A DNA stretch of 64,000 nt from JAXHUH01 sp034211175 (GTDB lineage Bacteria; Actinomycetota; Acidimicrobiia; Acidimicrobiales; CAIXPF01). This document shows, one piece after another, positions 50,297-59,279 of the stretch. Made by a program: the position numbers and the translations under genes. Where the stretch lies: positions 1 to 64,000 of the forward strand of contig JAXHUH010000308.1 of the NCBI GenBank assembly GCA_034211175.1, given 5' to 3'. Each line of letters opens with the position of its first letter. Position 1 is the first letter of the stretch. The notes under the pieces were generated by a model. It was not told the origin of the DNA. It did not search any database and saw only the letters and a list, made by a program, of their open reading frames with translations.

Positions 50297-51687
50297 TGGC
50301 GGGAAGCGGGAGCGCCCACCTCCGTCCCAGTGACGAGACCCTGCTGCGGGCCGAGAACCTCGTCGTCGAGTTCCCGGTCGGGACCACGGGCCTCAAGGTC
50401 CACGCGGTCAGCGACGTCAGCTTCGACCTGCGCGAGGGCGAGACCCTCGGCCTCGTCGGCGAGTCCGGCTGCGGGAAGAGTACGACGGGCCGCGCGCTGA
50501 TGCTCGTGCCCCCGCCGACCGCGGGCAGCATCGCCCTCGAGGGCGAGAACCTGCTCGCCCTCGACAAGGACCAGGTCCGCAGCCTCCGGTCCCGGCTGCA
50601 GATGATCTTCCAGGACCCGATCTCGTCGCTGAACCCGCGGCGCACGGTGCGCGACATCGTCGCCGAGCCGCTCACCATCCAGTGGGGCGAGAGCTTCCAG
50701 CGGCCGTGGGTCGCGCGGACCTGGGAGCGCTACGCCAAGTGGATGGTGCGCACGTGGCGCTGGGCGTGGACCTACGCCCGCTACGCGCTCCCGGTGCTCG
50801 GCATCGGCCTGCTGATGTGGCTCATCGGTGACGCCGCGACCGGCCGCTCGCTCGACGGCGCGCTCGGTTGGCTCAAGGACGTGTCGCCCTTCGTCTACAT
50901 CCCGGGCCTCGTGGCCGTCGCCCCGTTCGCCATCGGGCTCGCGGCGACGTTCGCGCTGTGGCTGGTGTTGGTGGTCCTGCTGCCGTTCGCGTCGATACCG
51001 CGGATGCTGCGCATGCGCTCCGGGCGCGCCGAGTTCAACGAGCGGGCCGACGCCAAGGTGCACGAGGTCCTCTCGACGGTCGGCCTCGACCCCGACACCG
51101 CGATGCCGAAGCGGCCCCACGAGTTCTCCGGCGGCCAGTGCCAGCGGATCTGCATCGCCCGGGCGCTCGTGCTCGACCCGAAGGTGATCATCTGCGACGA
51201 GCCGGTCTCCGCGCTCGACGTGTCGGTCCAGGCCCAGATCCTCAACCTGCTCGAGGACATGAAGGCGGCCTACGGGCTCACGCTCGTGTTCATCGCCCAC
51301 GACCTGGCCGTGGTGAAGAACGTGAGCGACCGGGTGGCGGTCATGTACCTCGGCAAGATCTGCGAGGTCGCGCCCTCCGACGACATCTACGAGGAGCCGG
51401 CCCACCCGTACACCGCGGCGCTGCTCAGCGCGATCCCGGTACCCGACCCGACGATCGACCAGCGGGAGATCCGGGGCATCGGCGGCGAGCTGCCGTCCCC
51501 GATCGCACCGCCGAGCGGTTGCCGGTTCCGGACCCGCTGCCCGAGGGCCCAGGAGCGGTGCGCGACCGAGGAGCCGGTGATGCGGGGGCTGAACGACGGC
51601 CACTTCGTCGCCTGCCACTTCCCGCTCGTCGGCGAGGAGGCCCCGGCCTCGGACCTCGGTGGCGAGCAGCTGGCCGGCGCCGTCTGA
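50296..51687 (+). CDS. DppF-type ABC ATPase with an inserted membrane-like domain
   Basis: A 463-residue ATPase; family members are usually about 320-350. Walker A LVGESGCGKSTTGRAL lies near residues 53-68 and the Q-loop IFQDPISSLNPRRT near 104-117. A Trp/Arg-rich stretch follows (WVARTWERYAKWMVRTWRW). Next come strongly hydrophobic segments: YALPVLGIGLLMWLIGDA near 163-180, and PGLVAVAPFAIGLAATFALW followed by LVLVVLLPFASIP, within about 199-236. Only then does the normal helical region resume (ERADAKVHEVLSTVGL), with signature FSGGQCQRI at 277-285, Walker B ICDEPVSALDVS, and CRFRTRCPRAQERC. The insert is in frame with host-like codon use. ATP-binding residues look intact. Confidence 0.9.
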   Translation: MAGSGSAHLRPSDETLLRAENLVVEFPVGTTGLKVHAVSDVSFDLREGETLGLVGESGCGKSTTGRALMLVPPPTAGSIALEGENLLALDKDQVRSLRSRLQMIFQDPISSLNPRRTVRDIVAEPLTIQWGESFQRPWVARTWERYAKWMVRTWRWAWTYARYALPVLGIGLLMWLIGDAATGRSLDGALGWLKDVSPFVYIPGLVAVAPFAIGLAATFALWLVLVVLLPFASIPRMLRMRSGRAEFNERADAKVHEVLSTVGLDPDTAMPKRPHEFSGGQCQRICIARALVLDPKVIICDEPVSALDVSVQAQILNLLEDMKAAYGLTLVFIAHDLAVVKNVSDRVAVMYLGKICEVAPSDDIYEEPAHPYTAALLSAIPVPDPTIDQREIRGIGGELPSPIAPPSGCRFRTRCPRAQERCATEEPVMRGLNDGHFVACHFPLVGEEAPASDLGGEQLAGAV

Positions 51688-51795
51688 GGACCACACGCCG
51701 CCACTGATGAGCGACGCCGACCGCTGGGTTCGCCCGGCGGTCGGTCGCGTCCGGCCCGGGTTCCCGCTGCCGGCCCGGCCCGGCGTGGCGAGCCC

Positions 51796-51845
51796 GATCT
51801 GGTACGCGCAACTGGCCACCAGATGGCGAGCTCGCGGACCAGATC
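51796..51845. terminator. Long inverted repeat downstream of dppF
   Basis: GATCTGGTACGCG (51796-51808) pairs with CGCGGACCAGATC (51833-51845), 12 of 13 bases, around a 24-base loop. Part of the loop and right arm (TGGCGAGCTCGCG) recurs 64 bases on, at 51888-51900. The rest of 51688-51987 holds no recognised gene. It probably ends the dppB'CF unit or the convergent transglycosylase gene. Confidence 0.45.
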
Positions 51846-51987
51846 CAGGTGCCCGTCCCGATCCGGGACGCGCATCGAACCACCACGTGGCGAGCTCGCG
51901 TACCGGATCCGGGTCGAGACGGGGTGACGTCGCCCGTGGTCGGGCAGCGAGGTTCGGGCGGCGGCGTTCAGCCGGCGCGCCGGCCGC

Positions 51988-53298
51988 TCACCAGCGCAGC
52001 GCCTCGTAGCGGGAGCGGTGGGCGATGACCTCGTCGACGTAGACGTCGGACTGGTTGTACCGGCGGATCGCGGCGCGGAGCCCGTCGTTGGTCGAGGTGT
52101 CGAGCCCGGTCCGGCAGAGCAGGTCTGCCGCGGCGAGGGCGGCGTCGTAGTAGTTGTGGGGATCGGCGATGCCGTCGCCCGAGCCGTCCCGACCGACGAT
52201 CGACCACGTCGTCGGGATGAACTGCATCGGGCCGACCGCGCGGTCGTGGGTGCCGTCGCCGTCGACCGCACCACCGTCGGAGTCGAGGACCTCGGCCACC
52301 CCGTCGGAACCGTCGAGCACCCGCCCGTACACCCGAGGGGTCACGTTGCCCTGCGCGTCGACCGACGCGCCGCCGTGGTTGCCGTGCTTGGTCTCCACGT
52401 AGGAGATCCCTGCGAGCACCGTCCAGTCGAGGTTGCACCCGGGATGTCGTTCGGCGTTGCGTGCCGCGGCGCTCCACAGGGCGTCGAGCACGACCAGGGC
52501 GAGGTCGGACCCGACGACCTCCGCCTCCAGGCGGGTCGCCCGCAGGCGCTCGGCGAGGTCGGTGAGCGCGGCGCTCAGCTCGTTCTGGCGGGCCGCCGCC
52601 CGGTCACGCTCGGCGACGGTCGCGACCCGGCGCTCGCCGAGCTCGACGAGCAGGCGCCGGACGAGTGCGAGCTCGGCCCGAGCCGCGGCGAGATCGGCTT
52701 CGGCACGGTCGAGGCGGTCGTAGGCACCGGTCCTCGCCCGTTCGAGCTCGTCGAGGCGGTCGAGGGTCACGTCGATCGCGGCGTTCGAGTACTTGTCGAC
52801 CCGGGCCGGCTCCGATGCGTCCTCGGGGTCCGGTCGGAGCCGCTCGGCGAGGTCGTCACCGGCCACGTAGCCGGCGACGGCGACGGCCTCGACGTCGTCG
52901 GTGGCCAGGCGGATGGCCAGGCCGAGGTCGTCGAGGTCGACCTCGGCACCGTCGATCCGCCCGCTGGCATCGGCTGCGGCGACGATGGCCTCGGCCTCGC
53001 GCTGGCGCAGCGTGGCCGCGGCCTCGTCGAGCTGGACGAGCACGTCGGCCGCGTCGGCCTCGGCCGCGACCGCGGCCTCGAGTGCCGCCTCCGTGGCATC
53101 GATCTCGGACAGGACGGCGTCGAGCGCCGGTGACCGGACCGCGATCGTGTCGAGGTCGGGCGCGCCGGGGGAGGGCTGGGCTCCCGCCCGGTCGAGGACG
53201 GAGACGGAGCAGGCGGCGTAGACCGCCAGCACGACGGCTCGACGTCTCGCTCGGCGACGGTGGCGGGACCGTCGATCGTCACTGGTCGGTTCGCTCAT
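51988..53298 (-). CDS. Secreted coiled-coil lytic transglycosylase-like protein
   Basis: A 436-residue exported protein. A basic N-terminus and hydrophobic core (RRAVVLAVYAACSVSVL) form a signal peptide or anchor. Residues about 50-270 are Ala/Glu/Arg-rich coiled coil (LDAVLSEIDATEAALEAAVA). Residues about 290-436 are a lytic transglycosylase domain (LAGISYVETKHGNHGGASVD with the catalytic Glu near 300; AVGPMQFIPTTWSIVGRDGS; DPHNYYDAALAAADLLCRTG). It should cleave peptidoglycan, and the coiled coil suggests recruitment by a divisome-type partner (inference). Confidence 0.87.
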   Translation of the reverse strand: MSEPTSDDRRSRHRRRARRRAVVLAVYAACSVSVLDRAGAQPSPGAPDLDTIAVRSPALDAVLSEIDATEAALEAAVAAEADAADVLVQLDEAAATLRQREAEAIVAAADASGRIDGAEVDLDDLGLAIRLATDDVEAVAVAGYVAGDDLAERLRPDPEDASEPARVDKYSNAAIDVTLDRLDELERARTGAYDRLDRAEADLAAARAELALVRRLLVELGERRVATVAERDRAAARQNELSAALTDLAERLRATRLEAEVVGSDLALVVLDALWSAAARNAERHPGCNLDWTVLAGISYVETKHGNHGGASVDAQGNVTPRVYGRVLDGSDGVAEVLDSDGGAVDGDGTHDRAVGPMQFIPTTWSIVGRDGSGDGIADPHNYYDAALAAADLLCRTGLDTSTNDGLRAAIRRYNQSDVYVDEVIAHRSRYEALRW

Positions 53299-53488
53299 GC
53301 GTGGTTCCGGGCCCACAGCGGCTCGGGCCGGACGCCTCAGGCTAGTCCCCAACGCAGGGGTGAACATCGACGGGCCCCGCCCGGCCGCGCTCCGGGGTCG
53401 TCCGGGCCGGCGGATGGCGTCGGGCACATCGACGCGGCCATGCTGTCGGGGCGCCAACACCCACCGCCCATCAAGGGGAACCGAGCCG

Positions 53489-54328
53489 ATGTCCGACCGA
53501 GTCACCGTCTCCGTCACCGATGGCGTCGCCGACGTCCGCATGAACCGCCCCGACAAGCTGAACGCGCTCGACCCGGCGATGTTCGCGGCGCTGGGCGAGG
53601 CAGGCGACGCCATCGCGGCCGACCCGTCGGTCCGGGCGGTCGTGCTGTCGGGCGAGGGCCGCGGCTTCTGCGCCGGCCTCGACTTCGGCAGCTTCCAGTC
53701 GATGGCCGAGCGCGGCGGCCCGAAGCAGGGTGACGGTGACGGCGGCGGCGAGCGCAAGGTCGACCTCGGAGCGCGGCCCGAGGGGCGCATCACCAACACC
53801 GGCCAGCACGCCGTGTACGTGTGGACGTCGATGCCGGCGCCCGTGATCGCCGCCGTGCACGGCGTGGCGCTCGGCGGCGGCTGCCAGATCGCGCTCGGCG
53901 CCGACCTGCGCATCGTGGCCCCCGATGCCCGCATGTCCGTGCTCGAGATCCGCTGGGGCCTGGTGCCCGACATGTGCGGCACCCAGCTGCTGCCCCGCCT
54001 CGTCGGCCTCGACGTGGCCAAGGAGCTGACCTTCACCGGCCGCATGGTCGAGGGCACCGAGGCCGTGCAGATCGGTCTGGCCACCAAGCTGAGCGACGAT
54101 CCCCGCGCCGCCGCGCTGGAGATGGCCGGCGAGATCGCCGCCAAGAACCCCCACGCCGTGCGGGGCGCGAAGTCGCTGCTGGAGCTGGCCGGCGAGGCGT
54201 CGCTCGAGGACGGGTTCAAGGCCGAGGAGCGGACGATCTCGTCGCTGATCGGCACGCCGAACCAGGTCGAGGCGGTCATGGCCTACTTCGAGAAGCGCGA
54301 CCCGGTCTTCACCGACCCCACCCCCTGA
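53489..54328 (+). CDS. Enoyl-CoA hydratase/isomerase (crotonase) family protein
   Basis: A 279-residue crotonase: VTDGVADVRMNRPDKLNALD, GEGRGFCAGLDFGSFQSMAE (oxyanion hole), VHGVALGGGCQIALGADLRI and LEIRWGLVPDMCGTQLLPRL. The segment LEIRWGLVPDM, which often begins E-x-x-x-G in active hydratases, has Glu at the general-base side. A Gly-rich insert (GDGDGGGER) follows the first half. Substrate unknown. AAGGGGA lies nine bases before the ATG. Confidence 0.9.
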   Translation: MSDRVTVSVTDGVADVRMNRPDKLNALDPAMFAALGEAGDAIAADPSVRAVVLSGEGRGFCAGLDFGSFQSMAERGGPKQGDGDGGGERKVDLGARPEGRITNTGQHAVYVWTSMPAPVIAAVHGVALGGGCQIALGADLRIVAPDARMSVLEIRWGLVPDMCGTQLLPRLVGLDVAKELTFTGRMVEGTEAVQIGLATKLSDDPRAAALEMAGEIAAKNPHAVRGAKSLLELAGEASLEDGFKAEERTISSLIGTPNQVEAVMAYFEKRDPVFTDPTP

Positions 54329-54379
54329 GCGCCCCGGCCCGCCCGGCCCGCCCGAACCGACGCCGTCGACGCCTCGGGG

Positions 54380-55969
54380 TCAGTAGCCGACCGTGGCGCC
54401 GGTCCGGGCCCGGGGGTCGGCGCCGCCGGCGAGGACCTCGCCGTTGCGCTCGAGGTCGATCACGTGGGCGTGGCCGTAGTTGGCGGCCCGCCGAGCCACG
54501 ACGTGGCCCCGGCCGGTGAGGCCGGCGTCCCAGCCGGCCGGTGCGTGGGGCTCGATCTGCACCACGGTGGCGTCCGGGTCCTCCCAGGTGTCGAACCCGG
54601 TGCCCTCGGTGGCCAGGGCCCAACGCGCCGAACCCACGGCGGCCCCGGCGCTCCGGTGCCGTCGCAGCAGGCGCTCGAGCAGCTGCAGCACGACCTGGGG
54701 CTGCGCGTCGCCGCCCATCGTGCCGAGCACGGCGCGCAGGCGGCCGTCCGGGTGGGTGACGAGTGCGGGGGCGAGGGTGTGCGGCGGTCGGCGGCCGGGC
54801 CGGTACTCGGCGGGGTGGCCCTCGTCGACGCTGAACCCGATGCCCCGGTTGTGGAGGAAGATCGCGGTCCTCGGCTCGATGACGTGGGCGCCGAACCCGG
54901 ACGCGTTGGACTGGATCAGCGAGACGCCCATGCGGTCGGCGTCGACCGCGCAGAGGTACATCGTGCCGCCACCCGCGAACCGCTCCCGCAACACGGCCCG
55001 GCGGTCGGGGTCGATGGCGGCGCGGCGGGGCGCCAGGCGCTCCGGGGAGATCAGCCGGGCGCCGTCGGCGTCGTCGGCGAGCACGGCCGGGCGGTCGTGG
55101 CCGGCCTGGCGGGCCGCCTCGATCAGCAGGTGGGCGCCGAGCGGGTCGTCGCCGTCCGCGGGCAGATCGAGCCCGGCGGCGATCCACGCGCCCGCCAGGT
55201 TGAGGTAGCCCTGCGAGTTCGGCGGGACCGTCCACACCCGGTGGCCCCAGACGTCGACGCCGAGCGGTGCCACCCAGTCGGCCTGGGAGCGGGCCAGGTC
55301 GTCGGTCGTGTACTCGCCCCCGCCGAGCCCGAGCAGGCCCTCACCGAACGGGCCCCCGTAGAAGGCGTCGCGTCCACCGGCGGCGATGGCGACGAGCGCT
55401 GCCGCGAGCCCCGGGCGCCGGACGAGCTCACCGGAGGCCGGGGCCGGCTCGAAGTCGTGGGGCCCGGCCACGCCCGCCAACGCGTTGACCACGGACGCGG
55501 CGAGCAGCGGCGACGCGGGGAAGCCGTTCGCCGCGTAGCCCGCGGCGGGGGCCAGCACCTCGCGCAGCGGGAGCCGGCCGAAGCGCTCGTGGAGCGTGGT
55601 CCAACCGTCGACGCAGCCGGGCACGGTCACCGAGCGGATGTCGCCCCGGAACGGCATCTGCCGATGGCCCTCGGCGCGCAGGCGCTCGGGATCGGCGCCG
55701 CTGCCGGCCCGGCCCGACGCGTTGAGCACCGCCGGGGGCCCGTCACCGGTGTGCACCAGCGCGAACAGGTCGCCGCCCATGCCGCACATGTGCTGGCTGG
55801 TGACCGCCAGCACCGCCGACGCGGCCACCGCGGCGTCCACGGCGCTGCCGCCGGCACGCAGCATGGCGATGCCGGCCGAGGAGGCGAGGTGGTCGACGCT
55901 GCACACCATCCCGCCCGGGGCCCGCAGCGTCCACGACCGGCGCGGCTCGCCGGCGGCGGGGCCGCTCAT
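54380..55969 (-). CDS. Gamma-glutamyltransferase-family protein
   Basis: A 529-residue member of the gamma-glutamyltranspeptidase family of self-cleaving Ntn hydrolases: GGSAVDAAVAASAVLAVTSQ, HMCGMGGDLFALVH, TVPGCVDGWTTLHERFG, then the candidate cleavage Thr in FAGGGTMYLCAVDADRMGVS near residue 334, SLIQSNASGFGAHVI and TLAPALVTHPDGRLRAVLGT. No signal peptide is seen, unlike periplasmic GGTs, so it may be a cytoplasmic acylase-type member. It overlaps the upstream GDPD gene as ATGA. Confidence 0.87.
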   Translation of the reverse strand: MSGPAAGEPRRSWTLRAPGGMVCSVDHLASSAGIAMLRAGGSAVDAAVAASAVLAVTSQHMCGMGGDLFALVHTGDGPPAVLNASGRAGSGADPERLRAEGHRQMPFRGDIRSVTVPGCVDGWTTLHERFGRLPLREVLAPAAGYAANGFPASPLLAASVVNALAGVAGPHDFEPAPASGELVRRPGLAAALVAIAAGGRDAFYGGPFGEGLLGLGGGEYTTDDLARSQADWVAPLGVDVWGHRVWTVPPNSQGYLNLAGAWIAAGLDLPADGDDPLGAHLLIEAARQAGHDRPAVLADDADGARLISPERLAPRRAAIDPDRRAVLRERFAGGGTMYLCAVDADRMGVSLIQSNASGFGAHVIEPRTAIFLHNRGIGFSVDEGHPAEYRPGRRPPHTLAPALVTHPDGRLRAVLGTMGGDAQPQVVLQLLERLLRRHRSAGAAVGSARWALATEGTGFDTWEDPDATVVQIEPHAPAGWDAGLTGRGHVVARRAANYGHAHVIDLERNGEVLAGGADPRARTGATVGY

Positions 55970-56754
55970 CGCCACTCGCCCCGCCGCTCGAGGACCTCGC
56001 GCAGCAGCGCCGGGCGGTCGGTCATGATGCCGTGGGCCCCGAGGTCGAGGAGGCGCTCCATCTCGGCGGCCTCGTCGATCGTCCAGACGTGGATGTGGAT
56101 CCCGAACCGGTCGGCCGAGGCGACGAAGCGCTCGTCGACGATCGGGATCTCCGGGCCGGGGCCGAGCTTCTGCGACGGTGGCACGGAGGCGACGAGCCCC
56201 CCGATGCCACCGACCGGGACCTTGAAGCTGGCGGCGCGCAGCTTGGCGACCTCGGCGGGGGAGAGGGCGGTGCACGCCGCCGGGCCGAACACCTCCCGCA
56301 CCCGGTCGAGGCGCGTGCCGGAGAACGAGCCGACGCACACCCGATCGAGCGCACCGAGCCGGTCGAGCAGGACGATGAGCGGCTCGGTGGCGTCGTCCGA
56401 CTTCGGATCGATGCTGAAGCGGGTCTCCGGCCAGGTGACGAGCAGCTCCTCGAGCGTCGGCACCCGCTCGTCGGACGGCTCGCCGTCGGGGTCGAGGAGG
56501 CGCGCCTCGCGCACCTCGTCGAAGGTGAGCTCGGCGATCACACCGTCGCGGTCGGCGATGTCGTCGAGCGCATCGTCGTGCACGGCGACGAGGACGCCGT
56601 CGCGGGTCAGGTGGCAGTCGGTCTCGAGGTAGCGGTACCCGAGGTCGACGGCGCGCCCGAACGCGGCGAGCGAGTTCTGGGGTGCGTCGAGGGCACCGCC
56701 GCGATGGGCGATCGCGACGGGCGGCGCCTCGGCGAGGTACGGATGGGCGGGCAC
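55966..56754 (-). CDS. Glycerophosphoryl diester phosphodiesterase (GDPD) family protein
   Basis: A 262-residue TIM-barrel GDPD: AIAHRGGALDAPQNSLAAFG (the paired His-Arg and Glu-type region, with Asn replacing Glu in PENS), YLETDCHLTRDGVLVAVHDD, and the C-terminal HIHVWTIDEAAEMERLLDLG plus GIMTDRPALL. It releases glycerol-3-phosphate from deacylated phospholipids. No signal peptide. AGGA lies about nine bases before the GTG. It is coupled to the gamma-glutamyltransferase gene. Confidence 0.9.
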   Translation of the reverse strand: MPAHPYLAEAPPVAIAHRGGALDAPQNSLAAFGRAVDLGYRYLETDCHLTRDGVLVAVHDDALDDIADRDGVIAELTFDEVREARLLDPDGEPSDERVPTLEELLVTWPETRFSIDPKSDDATEPLIVLLDRLGALDRVCVGSFSGTRLDRVREVFGPAACTALSPAEVAKLRAASFKVPVGGIGGLVASVPPSQKLGPGPEIPIVDERFVASADRFGIHIHVWTIDEAAEMERLLDLGAHGIMTDRPALLREVLERRGEWR

Positions 56755-56835
56755 GGGGCGTTTCCTACCACCTGGTCCCCGGGCCGCGACGAACGGGCAC
56801 GCGCCGCCGGCCAGCCCCCGGCGGCGACGTCATCC

Positions 56836-56865
56836 CGTTCTGGCCAACCCGCCGACCACCGGCGG
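56836..56865 (-). repeat. Inverted copy of the dispersed CCRCCGGYGG/GGCCAGAACG element
   Basis: On the plus strand CGTTCTGGCC (56836-56845), ten bases, CCACCGGCGG (56856-56865): the reverse complement of the element at 36.7 and 39.8 kb. A partial second CGTTCTGG follows near 56900. The 176-base gap between the GDPD and cfa genes holds nothing else recognised. Confidence 0.7.
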
Positions 56866-56930
56866 CGCGATCCACGGGCCGGTTCGGCGACCTCCCGTTC
56901 TGGATCGGCAGGGACAGCGCTCGCCTCGGC

Positions 56931-58247
56931 TCAGCGGCTGGCGACCGTGCCCCGGTCGTGGCCGTTCGCCCTCGCCGGGAGACCGGCGGGGGTGGACAGC
57001 GGCCCCAGGTTCTCCCAGTCGGGGCGCATCGGCAGGCCCGACATGCCTTCGCCGGCGTCGAGGTTGATCGCCATGACCTGGTGGATCTGGGTCTTGTTGG
57101 CCTCGAAGTTCACGGCAGCCCCGGCCATGTAGAGCCGCCACGTCCGGGCGCGACCGAGCGACGTCTCCGCGACCGCGAGGTCCCAGTTGGCCTCGAGGTT
57201 GGCGACCCAGTGGCGAAGCGTCCGGGCGTAGTGCTCCCGCAGCGACTCGTCGTGGCGTACCTCGAACCCGCAGTCCTGCATGGCGGAGACGAGCTTGCCG
57301 ATCTCCATCAGCTCACCGTCGGGGAACACGTAGCGGTTCATGAACCCGGCGCGCTCGAGCGCGGCCCGCTTGAACGGCGGGCGGGTGATCTGGTGGTTGA
57401 GCAGGCGACCGCCCTCCGGTACCAGCGTCTTGAGCTGGCCGAAGTAGTCCTTGAGCCGCGACACCCCGACGTGCTCGAACATCCCGATCGAGCTGATGGC
57501 GTCGAACGGGCCGTCGGTGATGTCTCGGTAGTCCTGGAAGCGGATCTCGACGCGGTCGGCGAGCCCGGCCTCGGCGACCCGCTGCGCCGCGAGGTCGGCC
57601 TGGCGACGGGACACCGTGACGCCGACCGCGGACACGCCGTGATGGCGGGCCGCGTGGATCACCATGCCGCCCCACCCGCACCCGATGTCGAGCAGGCGTT
57701 GGCCCGGCCGGAGGGCGAGCTTGCGACAGATCAGCTCGTACTTGTTCTCCTGGGCCCGGTCGAGGTCGTCCATGCCGTCCTCGAACACGGCGCAGGAGTA
57801 GGTCATCGTCCGGCCGAGGAACGCCCGGTAGAAGTCGTTGGAGACGTCGTAGTGGTGGGCGATCGCGTCGGCGTCGCGACGGCGGCTGTGGCGTCGGCCA
57901 CGGACCCTGGCCTCCTCGGGCGGCGGCGGCACCGGGCGGAGGGCGTCGCGGCCGAGGTGGCGGGCCAGGGCCACGAGCGCCTTCGGGCCGACGTTGACGT
58001 CCTGCATGTGGTCCTGCACGGACAGCGCGGCGTACAGGTCACCCTCGATGTCGATGTCGCCGGCGACGAACGCCCGGGCGAAGCCGAGCTCGCCGGGTGC
58101 CTGCACGATGCGGCGCAGCGCGTTGCGGTTCTTGACGACGACGGTGGCGGGGGCGTCGGCCGGGCCGACGTCGGTGCCGTCGTAGGCCTTCAGGCGAAGC
58201 GGCAGCTCGTCGCCGAGGATCTCGTCGATGACGGTTCGTAGGCTCAT
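56931..58247 (-). CDS. cfa: Cyclopropane-fatty-acyl-phospholipid synthase family methyltransferase
   Basis: A 438-residue SAM-dependent lipid methyltransferase. The N-terminal domain (LGFARAFVAGDIDIEGDLYA) is followed by HHYDVSNDFYRAFLGRTMTY, SCAVFEDG, the SAM loop LLDIGCGWGGMVIHAARHHG and DAISSIGMFEHVGVSRLKDY. The C-terminal FEANKTQIHQVMAIN is typical. It adds a methylene or methyl group to unsaturated acyl chains in membrane lipids; the product type cannot be told by eye. GGAG precedes the ATG. Confidence 0.92.
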   Translation of the reverse strand: MSLRTVIDEILGDELPLRLKAYDGTDVGPADAPATVVVKNRNALRRIVQAPGELGFARAFVAGDIDIEGDLYAALSVQDHMQDVNVGPKALVALARHLGRDALRPVPPPPEEARVRGRRHSRRRDADAIAHHYDVSNDFYRAFLGRTMTYSCAVFEDGMDDLDRAQENKYELICRKLALRPGQRLLDIGCGWGGMVIHAARHHGVSAVGVTVSRRQADLAAQRVAEAGLADRVEIRFQDYRDITDGPFDAISSIGMFEHVGVSRLKDYFGQLKTLVPEGGRLLNHQITRPPFKRAALERAGFMNRYVFPDGELMEIGKLVSAMQDCGFEVRHDESLREHYARTLRHWVANLEANWDLAVAETSLGRARTWRLYMAGAAVNFEANKTQIHQVMAINLDAGEGMSGLPMRPDWENLGPLSTPAGLPARANGHDRGTVASR

Positions 58248-58436
58248 CCTGGTTCACTCCACAAACGGTGTTCGACCACGATGCTTCCACGCCCGCCCGA
58301 GCGGATGGCGGGCGAATGGACGATGTTCACATGCCGTGCACGAACGATGTGGCCGGCACCACCTCGTTGCCGCGTGATGACCACGCGCGGTGTGCTTCTC
58401 GGCGACGCGGCGTCACAGCAGGGCCGCCGCGCTGGG

Positions 58437-58442
58437 TAGCCT
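58437..58442 (+). promoter_or_regulatory. -10 element close to a GTG start
   Basis: TAGCCT ends eight bases before the GTG at 58451, with no ribosome binding site. Confidence 0.4.
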
Positions 58443-58450
58443 CGGGTCCG

Positions 58451-59230
58451 GTGGACGTGTCCGATCGCTTCGCGTCGTTGGTGCAGGGCGCACCCGAGAA
58501 CATCCACCTCGATCTCGGGTCGGCGCTCATCGCGGCGCACGCCCATCCACAGCTCGACCCGACCGCCGTGCTGGCCGAGCTCGACGCCCTCGCCGAGAAG
58601 GTCCCGGACCCGACGCTCGAGTCGGTGTGCGGCTACCTGTTCGACGAGCTCGGATTCGTCGGCAACGTCGACCACTACGAGGACCCGGCCAACTCGTTCA
58701 TCGACGACGTGCTGGCCCGGCGGACCGGTATCCCGATCAGCCTCTCGGTCGTGCTCGTCGAGGTGGGCCGCCGGGTCGGGCTCGACCTCGACGCCGTGGG
58801 CATGCCGGGCCACGTGCTCGTGCGCGACCGCGAGGAGCCGCCGACCTTCGTCGATGCGTTCGGCGGTGGCCGCCGCGTCGACGCCGAGGGCGCGCACCGG
58901 ATCTTCACCGCGGTGACCGGTGGCCGCCCGTTCGTGCCGTCCTACCTCGACCCGGTCGACGGGCGGGTCGTGCTCGCCCGCATGCTGGCCAACCTGAAGA
59001 TGATCTATCGCAACCGCACCGACCGGGCCGCGCTCGAGTGGGTGCTGCGGTTGCGCGTCGCCATCCCCGGCGTACCCGCGACCGAGCGCAAGGAGCTGGC
59101 GGCCGTGCTCGCCGCCTCGGGCGGGTTCGACCGGGCCGCGTCGGAGCTCGAGCGCCTCGCCGACGACGACCCCGGCCAGCGCGACGACCACCTCGCCGCG
59201 GCCGAGCGGTTGCGCGCCCGGCTCAACTGA
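58451..59230 (+). CDS. SirB1/transglutaminase-like family protein
   Basis: A 259-residue soluble protein of the SirB1 transglutaminase-like group. Seen are LESVCGYLFDELGFVGNVDH, YEDPANSFIDDVLARRTGIP, ISLSVVLVEVGRRVGLDLDA and VGMPGHVLVRDR, with the His of PGHVLV and later VDAFGGGR conserved, then TPR-like helices (RMLANLKMIYRNRTDRAALE). The catalytic Cys expected in transglutaminases is not where family members usually have it, as is common for SirB1 proteins. Exact role unknown. GTG at 58457 is an alternative start. Confidence 0.8.
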   Translation: MDVSDRFASLVQGAPENIHLDLGSALIAAHAHPQLDPTAVLAELDALAEKVPDPTLESVCGYLFDELGFVGNVDHYEDPANSFIDDVLARRTGIPISLSVVLVEVGRRVGLDLDAVGMPGHVLVRDREEPPTFVDAFGGGRRVDAEGAHRIFTAVTGGRPFVPSYLDPVDGRVVLARMLANLKMIYRNRTDRAALEWVLRLRVAIPGVPATERKELAAVLAASGGFDRAASELERLADDDPGQRDDHLAAAERLRARLN

Positions 59231-59279
59231 GCGGCCCACCGTTTCGACCGTCCGGGGTCGGTGGTCCAAGCTGACGACC

